From assembly GCA_004335635.1 (NCBI GenBank), contig QAXH01004685.1, forward strand, positions 349-54,555: a stretch of DNA of 54,207 nt, in the 5' to 3' direction. Shown piece by piece: positions 1-9,887 of the stretch (position 1 is its first letter; every line of letters starts with the position of its first letter). Origin of the DNA: Chloromonas sp. AAM2 (lineage: Eukaryota; Chlorophyta; Chlorophyceae; Chlamydomonadales; Chlamydomonadaceae). A program made the position numbers and the translations under genes. The notes beneath the pieces are model-generated. The model saw only the letters and a program-made list of their open reading frames with translations. It searched no databases and was not told the origin of the DNA.

Positions 1-1379
1 AAGCATCTGCAGCCCACAGTTGGCAAGCTTGCCTGGGACAAGAATAACGCACAGTTTTTCCTTGGCCAAGGCGGTGCAGCAATCCCTGAGGGGGAGAGGC
101 AGCTTGTCAAGCATCTACAGTAGACCCAGAATAGCATTGGACATTGTTAACAGTATAGCAGTGACTCACTACTGTTTTCCCCTGACTCTGAGCTCTGACT
201 CTGACCCGTATCCCTGACTAGACACTCCAGACACATCACACATGGTAGGCCTGCTTGAAATGTATCAGCTGACAGTTGGACCAAATGAAATGTAACAACT
301 GGGCAAGCAGTCGAGGATGCCAAGTTGAGATGTCTGTGCAGTGTCTGTGCATACACACAGGAACCATGGCCAATCCCAGGAACCACTGTGCACCTGCCGC
401 TGCCATCAAGTATAGTATGATTGTGCATGTAATGCCTGCAATGCTCATACATCCAGTGCTACTCAGTTACTTCAGGTACAGGTGGAAAACCCTAGTCAGG
501 GTCACAATGCTACCAACTCCTGTGCAACTGCCTGGGATCCGGTGGAAAACTTTCCTTTTACCCACCTTTTACTTCCTCTTTCCCCCTTTTTCCCCCTCCT
601 CTCTCCCCTCCTCTTCTGCCTTTCCCGGACCGAGCCTCCTCATAGAGGGAAAAAAACCCGTTGGGGTGTGTGTGTGTGTGTGTGTGTGTAAGGTAACTCG
701 ACATCTTAACTCAGCGCTGGCCGAACCTGGCTGCTTGATTGGAGAGGGACAGGTTAGGCTCAGCAAGCATCCACTGCTAAAGCCAGGCTGCATACTCATT
801 GTTGCATGCTGAACCACTATCCAGTGGACAAACCATGGCTGATTGCACACAGACCAGGCAGGGAGTCAACTCTGGTGGTAGGCCAGGCAGTCAACTCTGT
901 TCTGGATCCTTTCCACCGTATCCCTTTTGCAAAGAACCATTACAACATCCTCCAGGTCCTGACCCACCCAGTTTAGGTCCATCTGGCCTCAGCTGAAATC
1001 CAATCTGCTCATGCATAACCATTTGAATGTTTTAGGCGCACAAACTGTCAAAACAATTTGTCAGAATTTCCGGAATGCGCTACCAGAACGGAAACCAGAT
1101 TGTCAATCCAGTTGGTAAACCGCTCACTCACGAGAAACTGGTCGGTTGTTATCCACGAGCTCATCGCCATTGCCATGGAATTATACAGTGGCTACCGCAG
1201 TGTCTGCTATTTGACGAGGGCAAGGCAGGGACTAGGCGAAGTTGTTCTCAGAGCAAAGGTATGGCTGTGCTCACACCATTGTCAGCTGCTCGCGCACATT
1301 GCACTCTGATCATCGTCTATAGGAAGCTCATGCCGTGCCTTCGCCATCCAAACACGGCGCCTTGGGTCCATGCCTGCAG
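1..1379. other. Intergenic, no supported gene
   Basis: No exon here could be tied to a recognisable protein. A long polypyrimidine run lies at about 553-630 and a (GT)n microsatellite at 667-689. Reading frames through these runs give only low-complexity Cys-Val peptides. The first ~1,000 bases could hold the tail or 3' UTR of a gene starting outside the window, but no conserved peptide was seen. The promoter of the small secreted-protein gene that starts at 1380 should lie in the right-hand part; no clear core-promoter motif was recognised. Confidence 0.6.
667..689. repeat. (GT)n microsatellite
   Basis: About 12 uninterrupted GT units just after a polypyrimidine stretch. It produces spurious Cys-Val frames on one strand and Thr-His frames on the other. 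Confidence 0.95.
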
Positions 1380-3107
1380 ATGGGTGCGTCATGGCGACTC
1401 ATATGTTTATCCATCCTCATTGTCGTCGGGCTGGCGGCCGGGGCCCAAGCCCTGGACGCAGCCGGTAAGCGGGGGATGATTGGGCATCTGCATTATTCCG
1501 ATAACACGCTCTTGTGCGTGCAGGCGCCTAGAACATGCACAGATCCTGTGTGTGTGGCAGCCCCTAACAGACCAAGCCCTGGGATGTGGCCCTTCCGCTG
1601 CAGAAAGTTTGCGTGGTAAACATGCATGATACCTGCAATATGTAGGCAAGGACGCAAACTTCAATCTGGCTGTGCAATCTGCAAATCCGGCCAGTCAGCA
1701 GCTGCTGCAGACAGGTGTGCGGTTGCTTCTGTTTGACCATGATTGCCTTGCTGCATGCACCGTGCCACTTGACCTGCTATCACTTGTTTGACTGCAGCCT
1801 GCTACAAGCCTGCTACAATCGCTAGCCTACTAAGGCCCTATGACAGTTGTGCACTAAGACAGTAGCAGATGTAGGAAGATGAACATAACAGCAGTGCGCT
1901 GCATAGCCTGCCTGAAAGGAAAAGGAGGCATCAGTTAAACCACTGCAAACCGAAAACAAATCAAAAGCTCTCGGTCTACAGTGTTCAGGTGTGCCAAGAG
2001 ATGGCAAAATATGGCAAGCAATAAAACACACAGAACACCGCAACGTGCACACCAAGTCCACAGTTGATCTAGCTCGAGCCTTAGGGTCTTGTGTCAGACA
2101 AACTTGGCAAACTTCTTTTTCTGTTTTGGTAAGATGGCATCTTACTGCGTATCCATTCTTTAATAGGCATGTCAGTGGAGTGGTTTGTGATAGCGAATGA
2201 AATGTGTTTTGCACGCCATGTTGCAGATACATCTCTGATAATTCAGCTTGTTGGTGAAGCAAAGGGTAAGGCGCCAAAAAGTAAGCTGCCTGCGCACCGC
2301 CGGCTGCAGCAAAACAGTGAGTAGGGTGGCCGCGCAACAGTATTATGGAAGAACAGTAAATAAATGTATAAATGATAATCGACAGTATGTTGTTCTGGAC
2401 GAGTTGCACACATGGAGTGTTGTTGGGTACCCCAGGCAGCATGGGCCATCTGTTTGGTCCCTGCTATAGAGGGCGTTTGACGTCATTTCTTGTAACAGTA
2501 ACAAATTTGCTGTGCAAAGCCCCACAAATTTCCTGTGCTCACAAACATGCTTGGGCATGCTCACGTCTGCTGATGTGGCCATCCGCCATCGCTCTACGTT
2601 CTGTGTTATGGCTCGTGTCATGACCTCACACCTCGTCTCTTGCCCTCAATGGTTCACCCACGTGCATGCAAGATCAAAATATGCGCATGTGAGCGGATAG
2701 CAGTCTCAGAATTGGAGCTGATAACGCTGTTGCCTCTGTGTTCAGATGCCTCGACACCTTCCTGTGGGCTGGGCACCAAGGCTTGCGATAACCTCTGCAT
2801 AGACGCAACCCATGTGTGCTGTTTTGACGGCACCGGCAGCTGCCCGGCAAACTTTACATGCGTTCCGAACACAGCAGAGTGCGTTGTGAATTGCCCGTCA
2901 AACACGCAGCAATGTGACCAAGTGTGCATTGAGACTGGGGCAGTGTGCTGCAGCACTGGCAGTGGGTCGTTCTGCCCTAAGGACTTTCAGTGTGTTCCTG
3001 GTAACGGCACGTGCCAGGCGAAGCAAGCAGGCAATGCACCAGCCAGCGTAGGTTGGATTACAGGCCTGCTGGCTGTCCTGGCAATGCTCTTAGTTGCAGC
3101 CTTGTGA
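1380..3107 (+). CDS. Small secreted Cys-rich protein with two knottin-like repeats and a GPI-type C-terminus
   Basis: Two exons, 1380-1464 and 2746-3107, joined at phase 1 (GCC G|gtaagc ... ttcag|AT GCC), giving about 148 residues. Exon 1 encodes a clear signal peptide: a hydrophobic core LICLSILIVVGLAAG, then GAQA as the likely cleavage site. Exon 2 carries two similar Cys repeats, each of the form C-x6-C-x3-C-x6-CC followed by three more Cys; CIDATHVCC and CIETGAVCC are equivalent positions. The last ~20 residues (GWITGLLAVLAMLLVAAL) are purely hydrophobic and end the protein, as in GPI-anchor signals. The Cys spacing recalls granulin- or STIG1-like disulfide knots, but I cannot assign a family. 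It probably sits on the cell surface. The 1.28 kb intron is long for this window, so a small missed exon is possible. Confidence 0.7.
1963..2103 (+). repeat. Dispersed repeat family C, copy 1
   Basis: About 140 bases, opposite in orientation to the copy at 10836-10968. It lies in the long intron of the small secreted Cys-rich gene. The compact size and clean edges suggest a short mobile element; no family name can be given. Confidence 0.8.
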
Positions 3108-5589
3108 ATCATGTAGTCAACACTGTGTACAAGATGCATGTCATTTTTTCAGCAGTACAAGTGCCAGGACTGTGAATCGCATAAACAACGCCTCAACATG
3201 GAATGTCCTGTATGATTTATGTGGAATGCCGTAGGCACATGGGATGCTGAGGTTTAGATCTCACGTACCCTGAGAGGGTTTTTGATCAGGCTTTGGCATG
3301 TGCTGTTCGTATGACCTGTATGACTGCTTACAATAGAAGTACGGACATGGCCAGCCAGGGGAGCGATGAGCACTGCATCAGAAAACCACTAGCTTATACC
3401 TAACCAGCTGGTTGGCCAAGATGCTGTTGTATACTGTTGTGTGAGTGGAGTATGCAGGATGGACTAGACTGGTTCCACGTACCTAAGCCTTGGTAAGCCT
3501 TGCTACAACTTTACTCTTTCGTGCACGCACAACCCTTGCGGCAAAGCATCATGCACGGCCGTTTGCGCAATCATGCATTGGTAGGATCCCTACCCGGCGA
3601 AGAGTGCGATTTTGGGTGCTTGAGCATCCAAGGCATGGTGATGGACGGGCTTGCTCGGAGCTGAGACCCTGCGGAGCTGAGATTTCAGTGCTTGTGTTGT
3701 CCTTGCGTCCATTTGTTTGCTCTGACAAACGTCAACGTTCTTGTGTTGTCCTTGCATCCGTTGCTGGCTGCGTCTGCCAACCTGTGGCTGCGAATATTTC
3801 TCGAGTCATCCCTTCCTAGAATGCTGCTGGCCACATGGCAATCTGGGCCAAACCCTGTAGTTAGCTCTCTGCAACTGCATGACAGTTTGCAGCCTGTGAT
3901 TCGCAAGGGTTTTGACTGGGCCTGGCGGAGCAAGGGATTTCCTGCCTATCATAATGTCAGCCTGCTACCTTCAAGGCTGGAAAGGGCTCATTTGTTGCAG
4001 GCTGAGCCAGCTACAGGCATCCCTATGACTCGGGATTGTGGGATACTGTTCGTACACAGACTGAGTTGAGCTTGTAGAACTCCAAGAATTGATTGAATGA
4101 TTTGTTACATCAGGGAAGCCGACAAAGGACACGGGACGGATTGTGTACCGGCCCGACCTACCCTGAGCAAGAAAGGAGCAGAAAGGCAGGAACAAAGGCA
4201 GAAATTAGCCCAAAGGCAGAAAAGGCAGGAACGAACAAGGCAGAAAGAAAGGCAACCAGCCACGAAAAACAGGAACAGAGCACAGAACGTGCATGCAAAG
4301 CGGGTTAGTCCAAGCGCCACAAGCAAGATGCCCATGCATGCCATGCAAAGAGTCTATGCGTTGCGAGCCAGTTGGTTTCGTCTCCAAGAATGGCGCAGGT
4401 GCCCTGCCTCTCACCCTGGTGGTCTGTCGCAACCAACTCAACCGACAGTCCCACGTGCAAGCCGTAACTGTAGCTTGCATATTCTATGTTCCAATCATTT
4501 ACATGGACAGCGTTTCACTACAGGGCCTTTCTGATGACGTTGTGCTCCAGATGTATGAGGATCTCCGTCTGCTAACCAGTAGGTTGATGGATTCTCACAC
4601 TGTTCTGTTCCCCAGGTTTACCCTGTCCTGCAGGTCCCCACGCAACCCTTGTATGGAGCAGCCTATGTCTGCAATTTTTCGCGTCACTAGCACACAAGCG
4701 CGTGCCATGCAGAAAGAAGCACCAAGGCACTCAACGGACTTGCACATGTTCAGCTGCTTCCTTGTAAACTATGGAACTGCTGGACCTGTACTGAGATTCT
4801 GTTCCTTGTATCTTGAAAGCTCTGCCCTTTCCTTAAAGAAAGTATGTAGCGGTGTTGATTCAGGCCCCAGTCTAGGTCTCACATTTTTCGTGAAGCGCCA
4901 ACAGCTTCCACAACAGTCCTGACAAACACAGGCACGTCAGTTGCAACTGCTGCAGTTGCTCCGCAAACGCAAAGCATCTGTCGTGGCCAGCCTGGAGCTG
5001 AGCATGTAGAAAGAACAACAAAGGCACCCAGGGTCATTTATGAAAATTCCTACTTTTGCTTGAGTTCTAAAGGAGGGACGCACCCATCCATACTTGGAGC
5101 CCAGCCCGGACTACTTGGATGCCTGGCTTACGAAGTTCATGATGCCTGTTCCACGACAAGTCTGGCCTGCCACTATGTGTTATAAAGAGATGTTGTGCAT
5201 GAATTGACGACTCACATCGTTGGCATTGCAAGGAACGTGTCCTTCTCGCACAATGTGTACATAATTTTGTCTTGAAGGCCATAGACGAGAACTGAACAAG
5301 AGATGCTCATGAGCCCAGTGCACCCAAGCCTTGTTTAGATACAAGAGATTTACACATGTAATGCACTTGTGTTTCTCGCGCCCATTATGCTGGGCTTTCC
5401 GTCTGGCGTCAACAGCCTTCAGGCCAAAGACTAACAGACGAGCTCCACAGCAGCCAGTGTTCAAATATTTCAGTGGCAGCAGTGCTACTTGAACGCAAAA
5501 CAAACCGCCTAGGCAGCCCTGGCTGACTGCTGAGCTGATTCTGAGATGAGCACTGTGTATCAACCTGCTAAGCGGAGCAGTGGTGACTC
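3108..5589. other. Intergenic, repeat debris
   Basis: No supported gene. A 24-base sequence (GTGTTGTCCTTGC type) occurs twice about 52 bases apart near 3690-3765. A dispersed-repeat copy lies at about 4108-4250. Stretches near 4918-4960 and 5485-5540 resemble stretches near 7905-7950 and 7765-7815, as if this block and the one at 7570-9230 were degenerate copies of one segment ending in a hevein-like exon. An open frame of about 200 codons at 4293-4922 has no recognisable domain and was not called. Confidence 0.5.
4108..4250 (+). repeat. Dispersed repeat family A, copy 1
   Basis: Begins near GGGAAGCCGACAAAGGACAC, includes CCTACCCTGAGCAAGAAAG and continues into a purine-rich AGAAAGGCAGGAA tract. 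The same order of blocks is found, reverse-complemented, at 8650-8850 and 5838-6003, and partly at 7590-7640. No coding capacity or terminal inverted repeat was seen. The size suggests a short non-autonomous element, but the class is undetermined. Confidence 0.7.
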
Positions 5590-5717
5590 ATGCAGAGGCT
5601 CGAAAGAAAAGAAGAAATGCCGGTGCTGTTCAGCAGCTGGGTTACTGAGCACTGTGCTGAGCACTGTGGCGAGGGCTGCCAGAGCCTCTATGGTGCATGC
5701 GAAGGGTCATCAGGTAC
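5590..5717 (+). pseudogene. Frameshifted hevein-like exon relic
   Basis: The DNA aligns with the hevein-like exon at 9090-9213. A CRCCSAAG peptide in one frame matches the intact GRCCSSSG, then the match continues in another frame as EHCGEGCQSLYGAC, matching EHCGEGCQPCFGAC. At least one frameshift therefore separates the two halves. The downstream splice-donor context (ATCAG|GTACGTGG against ATCAG|GTGCGTGG) and some 20 following bases are also conserved, so this was a genomic duplication and not a retrocopy. No signal-peptide exon was found upstream. I infer a dead paralogue of the 8285-9272 gene. Confidence 0.65.
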
Positions 5718-5837
5718 GTGGAGTCAGTCGTCAGTGAGACAGGTTTGTCACTGGCAGAAGAGGGCCAAAGGACCACCCTCAGACGTTCAGCCCTGGTGCA
5801 GCCTGGCTGCCTCTTCCTGGACGTGACTGACTGGCTC

Positions 5838-6003
5838 CCTTTATCTAGTCTTTGGCCTTGACTTTGGCGGCTCCGTCCTGTTTTGCTTTGCGTTGGCCTG
5901 CCAAGCCTGCTTTGTTCCCTGCTTTCGTTTTGCTTTCTTGCCCAGGGCGGTGCCCATCCCGTTCCGTGTCTTCTGACGGCTTCCCTGGTGTAAATACATA
6001 TAT
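5838..6003 (-). repeat. Dispersed repeat family A, copy 2
   Basis: Reverse-complement copy. On the + strand it reads TTTGGCCTTGACTTTGGCGG, then GCTTTCTTGCCCAGGG, then GGCTTCCCTGGTGTA, and ends in a short TA-rich run. The same blocks occur in the same order at 8650-8850. Confidence 0.7.
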
Positions 6004-6117
6004 ACTAGATCAAGAGACATGTCAGAAGGTGTTGCACAACTTGCAGTACAAGAGTGGTGCAGAATGGGGCAGAATCACACAGACGGCAGAGATTGGACCG
6101 TCTCCGTCTCCGTCTCC

Positions 6118-6735
6118 AGGATTTCAAAAGCGACCGAAATGGTTTGAGGCAGTCTCTGGAAATGGATATTGCTGAAAGCCAAAGTCCGTGTCAAAGTCCG
6201 TGCTGTGCACTTCAGCTGCTGGTTTCTTGTGTTTGTTTGCAGTCCAATCCACGGCCTGGCCCCTGGGCTCTTGTGCACTGCATTCGTGCCTGTGCTGACT
6301 GCGCTTTCCCAAATGCTGTCCCTTCTGCAGGCCCCTGGATTTGACGGCATTGACCCTGGTAGCCTTCTCGCGCAGGAGGAGTATGGCCAACCTGCAAAGC
6401 TGTGAATATCAAGAACGATGCTGTGACGTATGCTCCTGGCTCACTTATCACGGCCACTGCATCAGTTGTTGCCTTGGCGTTGTTGCCTTGACGTTGAGAA
6501 GTTGTTGCATTGACGTTGATCTAGTTGTTAATAGCGGTTGACAAGACATTTGCTCTTCGGCTGCTGTGTTGCAATTCTCTGCCTGCCGTGTTGCGTTTGT
6601 TTGCGACATTGCTCGCTGCTGCCTGTCTCATTGCATTGCTAGTCACACTTCAGTTGATGCCTGATGTAAGGAGTAGGGTGCAGTGTGAGTGGCGCAGTAT
6701 CAAGTGGCGTTACCACACGTCTCTATGCACAACAG
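6118..6735 (+). repeat. Dispersed repeat family B, copy 1
   Basis: Aligns in the same orientation with about 9888-11045. Shared landmarks in order are CGAAATGGTTTGAGGCAGTC / CAAAATGGTCGTAGGCAGTC, TTGTTTGCAGTCCAATCC / TTGTTTGCATCCAATCC, GACGGCATTGACCCTGGTAG / GACGGCATTGTCCCTGGCAG, then TGCCTGATGTAAG. This copy is shorter and lacks the insert found in the second copy. No intact open frame is shared. Confidence 0.65.
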
Positions 6736-7589
6736 ACGCTGGCATGGTATCATGACACATCCGCAGACTCTTCCAAAGCAGCGCCTCACACATCAAAACG
6801 ATAGAAAGGCCTGGACTTTGGCTGGACGTATACCAGTTTACACATCCCAGTCTCACGCCAACTGTTGCAGACGCAGTATTCACTATCTGTCCACGTCCAC
6901 AATCCAACCATTCCGTGAAATTGTCCACCTTTCCCTGTTGCAGCACTGACTCCAGTGCTGTTTTTGTAAAATGTTCCAGAACTGGCAAACTGTTTTTTTG
7001 GCCTGCAGTGCTGTTGGTACATAGAATATAGGATATGGTTATAGCAGTGTCTGTTGGTCTACTGGTCAAAGTCGGGGTGGAAAGACAGAGCAAGTACCAA
7101 TCCTGCACCGTCTTGTTCATCTCAGCCTCCATGTGAGCCCGCCTGACTATCTTCAAACGCTGCAGTGTGGCAAGTCCTATCGCGTCCTATCGCTTCAGTG
7201 AGACATGTCCTTGAATATGCCATGAAGTAACGTCATATGGCAAAAAATGCCGCTTAAATGACTGGAATTCGCTATCAACAGTTGACATTGTGAGGTTGCC
7301 ATTTCACTAGCGCTGACACTTACCCTCACCCTGACAATCTTTCAAGCAGTCCATTTATATGGCTAACGTGATGCGTTTGGTAGGTGTTCTGTGGGGTGAT
7401 GGCCACAAGGGCTTAACCACCCCTTGCTGACACGGTCAGATTCGCCTTTACAAGGGGAAATTTTCGCAATTTGCACAAGTAGTTGATATTTGCGTTGGAC
7501 GTGCTACATGGTGTGCACTCCCTCCTTGTAAGTATTAGCCAAAGCGGGTTTGTTGAGGGCACCTGGTTGGTACACTCTGTGTGGCCTGG

Positions 7590-7640
7590 CCTGGCCTACC
7601 CTGAGCAAGAAAGCAAAACGAACGCAGGGAGCAAAGCTCG
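7590..7640 (+). repeat. Dispersed repeat family A, partial copy 3
   Basis: Contains GGCCTACCCTGAGCAAGAAAG followed by AACGAACGCAGGGAGCAAAG, matching the core of the family. Both flanks diverge quickly, so this is a truncated copy. Confidence 0.6.
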
Positions 7641-8284
7641 TGACTTTCTATCTCGTTTGGCATGTTGCAGACTTAGGTGTGCAGAAAGTGTTCCAAAATT
7701 AGGTGGGCCCAACATTAACAAACGTGAAACCCCTTCAGTGGCGGCTTATCTCTTCCAACGATGCACGAACATAGAACAAACTGCCTAGGCTGCCCTGGCT
7801 GGATGCTGAGGATCTCAGCCCGAGGGTTTTGGAGCCTATGGTGAATCACGCTCCAGTCAAGTCGGATTTTCACGCTTGTCACCAGAGCCTCAACAGCATG
7901 CTCTAGTTCTGACAAGCACCGGCGCACGAGTGGCAGCTGTCGCAGTTGCCACTACCAATGCAAGCGTAAGCCAGGGCCTGGCTGGGCTGGGCTTGCCTGG
8001 CTGGGCTTACCTCTGTGTGATGGTGTGACGCACTGATTTGACTTCCGGCACAGCCAACCTTGCGCACAGTTACCCTTTTTTGCTGTGGTTGATTGCACAG
8101 TTGCCCTTTGGTTTGATTCGCGCTGGAAACCAGTGACCATACAGCCACATCACGTAGTCTGCGCTGTCTGAAGCCCCATGTCCGCAAGGTGGGAGGTGAA
8201 CGCATCTGCATTGGTAGCGCTTGAACCTGAATGCATGAGCCGTGATTGCTTGTCTCGCGCAGTTGCCGTGCGCCGCGGTTTGCG

Positions 8285-9272
8285 ATGTGCGCGCTGTGCA
8301 TTCTGGCCTTTATCGTCATGGCCAAACCACAACCCTCAACAATTACGACTCAGATTGGTGAGTCGGGATCCATATGCTGCTGCTTGCTGCGCCTCAGGCT
8401 GGACGATGCACACCGAGCACCGATGAGTCAGTGGAATTCGCCTCAAGCCAGCAATCATATACGGTGGACACGCAGATTTAGATGTCGCAAAGTGGCTATC
8501 GCTGCGCGAGGCCTCTGACCGGGAAGAAAGACCTGAAAAATGAAGTGCTTGTCGTTGAATAGTGATAGTGTGGGATGCTGCGGGAGGTTGCGTTGTGGAA
8601 GTTTTGAAGGAGAGGAAAGAGGGCACGTGCCCGTCCTGACATTTGAGTTAAGCTGTCGTTTTTCTTCCCAGCTTTCTCTAGTCTTGACCTTAGCTTAGGC
8701 GGCTCAATCCTCTCATGCTTCAGTTGGCCTGCCTTGCCTGCTTTGTTCGCCGCGTTCGTTTTTCTTTCTTGCTCTGGGTAGGCCAGGGCCGACCGTTCCG
8801 TGTCCTTAAGGGCTTCCCTGGTGTAGATACACACACATATATACAAATTGTACACATACATAATATACACAAACACTAGCCATGAGCTGCTGTTATCCTG
8901 GTGCCTGTTCTGCCAGTCTCGACCTTGCTCTTCTGAAGTTTAGATGTACTTGTAAGTTGCAAGGAAGTATGTGCAAGCAATGTGTGATCGTACTGGCAAG
9001 TTCTGGGCCAGCCTTTGCCATTTTATTGTGTCTTGAACTACTGCGCAGGCCCATGCACCACCACAGAGTCGAGTACCAACGACTACAGATGTGGCTCTGG
9101 AGTCTGCTGTACTAGTGGCCGCTGCTGCTCATCATCTGGGTTCTGTGGTTCGACCGTCGAGCACTGTGGCGAGGGCTGTCAGCCCTGTTTTGGCGCATGC
9201 ACAGGGGCATCAGGTGCGTGGAGTCAATCGTCAGTGGAATATGCTGGTCAGTCGCATCGAATATATCGATAA
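8285..9272 (+). CDS. Small secreted hevein-like (chitin-binding type 1) protein
   Basis: Exon 1, 8285-8357, encodes a short signal-like peptide (MCALCILAFIVMA) and ends at phase 1 (CAG ATT G|gtgagt). Exon 2 starts at 9049 (gcgcag|GC CCA TGC). It encodes CGSGVCC, then C-TSGR-CC-SSSG-FCG-STVEHC, close to the hevein signature C-x4-CC-S-x2-G-x-CG-x4-[FYW]-C, with His in the usual final aromatic position. Three more Cys follow (CGEGCQPCFGAC). Two ends are possible: read-through to the stop at 9270-9272 (about 98 residues), or splicing at 9213 (GCA TCA G|gtgcgt), which would make exon 2 a symmetric phase 1-1 domain exon with an unseen third exon. Hevein domains bind N-acetylglucosamine polymers; binding by this protein is inferred. 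Confidence 0.6.
8650..8850 (-). repeat. Dispersed repeat family A, copy 4 (longest)
   Basis: On the + strand it runs from AGTCTTGACCTTAGCTTAGG through CTTTCTTGCTCTGGGTAGGC and GGCTTCCCTGGTGTAGATAC into a CA/TA-rich tail. It lies inside the single intron of the hevein-like gene, antisense to it, so the family can sit in introns without breaking genes. Confidence 0.7.
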
Positions 9273-9437
9273 AAGGGCTCTCCTATGGTCCCGGATTCAG
9301 GCCAGCAAGTGGGGATTTGGGATGCAAGTCAGTCGTGCAGGCTGTGCAACCGAGCATTTGTGGGGTAGCAGGATCAGGAGAGTGGCCACCCGCCTCCTTG
9401 GGGAGGTAGCCAAGCCCTCCACCCCCCAACTGAGATA

Positions 9438-9530
9438 GTGGGATTGGAACCCATGACCTCTCGCACCTTCACCCCTTGCTCTAGCACAGGTGCTAGAGTT
9501 GTTTGACCACCTTTGCAGGCGGAGGTACCT
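9438..9530 (-). repeat. tRNA-like (SINE-type) relic, weak
   Basis: On the - strand the sequence GGGTTCCAATCCCAC resembles a pol III B box within a T-arm (consensus GGTTCGANTCC), preceded by a hairpin-like CTCTAGCACCTGTGCTAGAG. It does not fold into a convincing complete tRNA by eye and the acceptor stem is missing. A tRNA-derived short element is the simplest reading. Confidence 0.3.
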
Positions 9531-9887
9531 TTAGTGCGTGTTCATCTTGTGAGCTTACAGATTGGGTCCAGCCGAACACGGCCGTGAAAAGCTCAGGAAG
9601 CACTCAGGAACTGAAGCACTGAAAGCCTAGGGATCAGGAGAGTGGCACAGAATGGGGGGATGGCACGGGCAGAATGGAAAGGCTTGGCCAGGCCCCTAAT
9701 TGTAGACTGCTGCAATCATGCGGCTGGTGTGCAGTAGCGATCTGCCAGTGCTCGTGTGAGCGTGACCATGACCTGTATGGTATTGCTTGATTGCTTAACA
9801 CGCCTGTGTCGTCCTATCATGTATTCCCGGTCAGTGTGCATGCCAGGTCCGGTTTCCCGAATATCTGATTAGATCAGCGCTATGCTT

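Larger units (their letters stand above)
5718..8284. other. Intergenic, dispersed repeats
   Basis: Contains copies of repeat family A (5838-6003, and a partial copy at 7590-7640) and of repeat family B (about 6118-6735). No peptide in the remaining sequence was recognised as conserved. The region around 7040-7560 shows nothing I can name. Confidence 0.5.

Noticed and set aside
2640..2745. Upstream in-frame extension of the Cys-rich protein from an ATG-like start at 2640
   Set aside because: It lacks a signal peptide, and a good acceptor at 2745 joins in phase with the signal-peptide exon at 1380-1464.
4293..4922. Open frame of about 209 codons on the + strand
   Set aside because: No signal peptide, domain or conserved motif. 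It lies in repeat debris, overlaps family A sequence at its edge, and codon choice does not look like the neighbouring genes.
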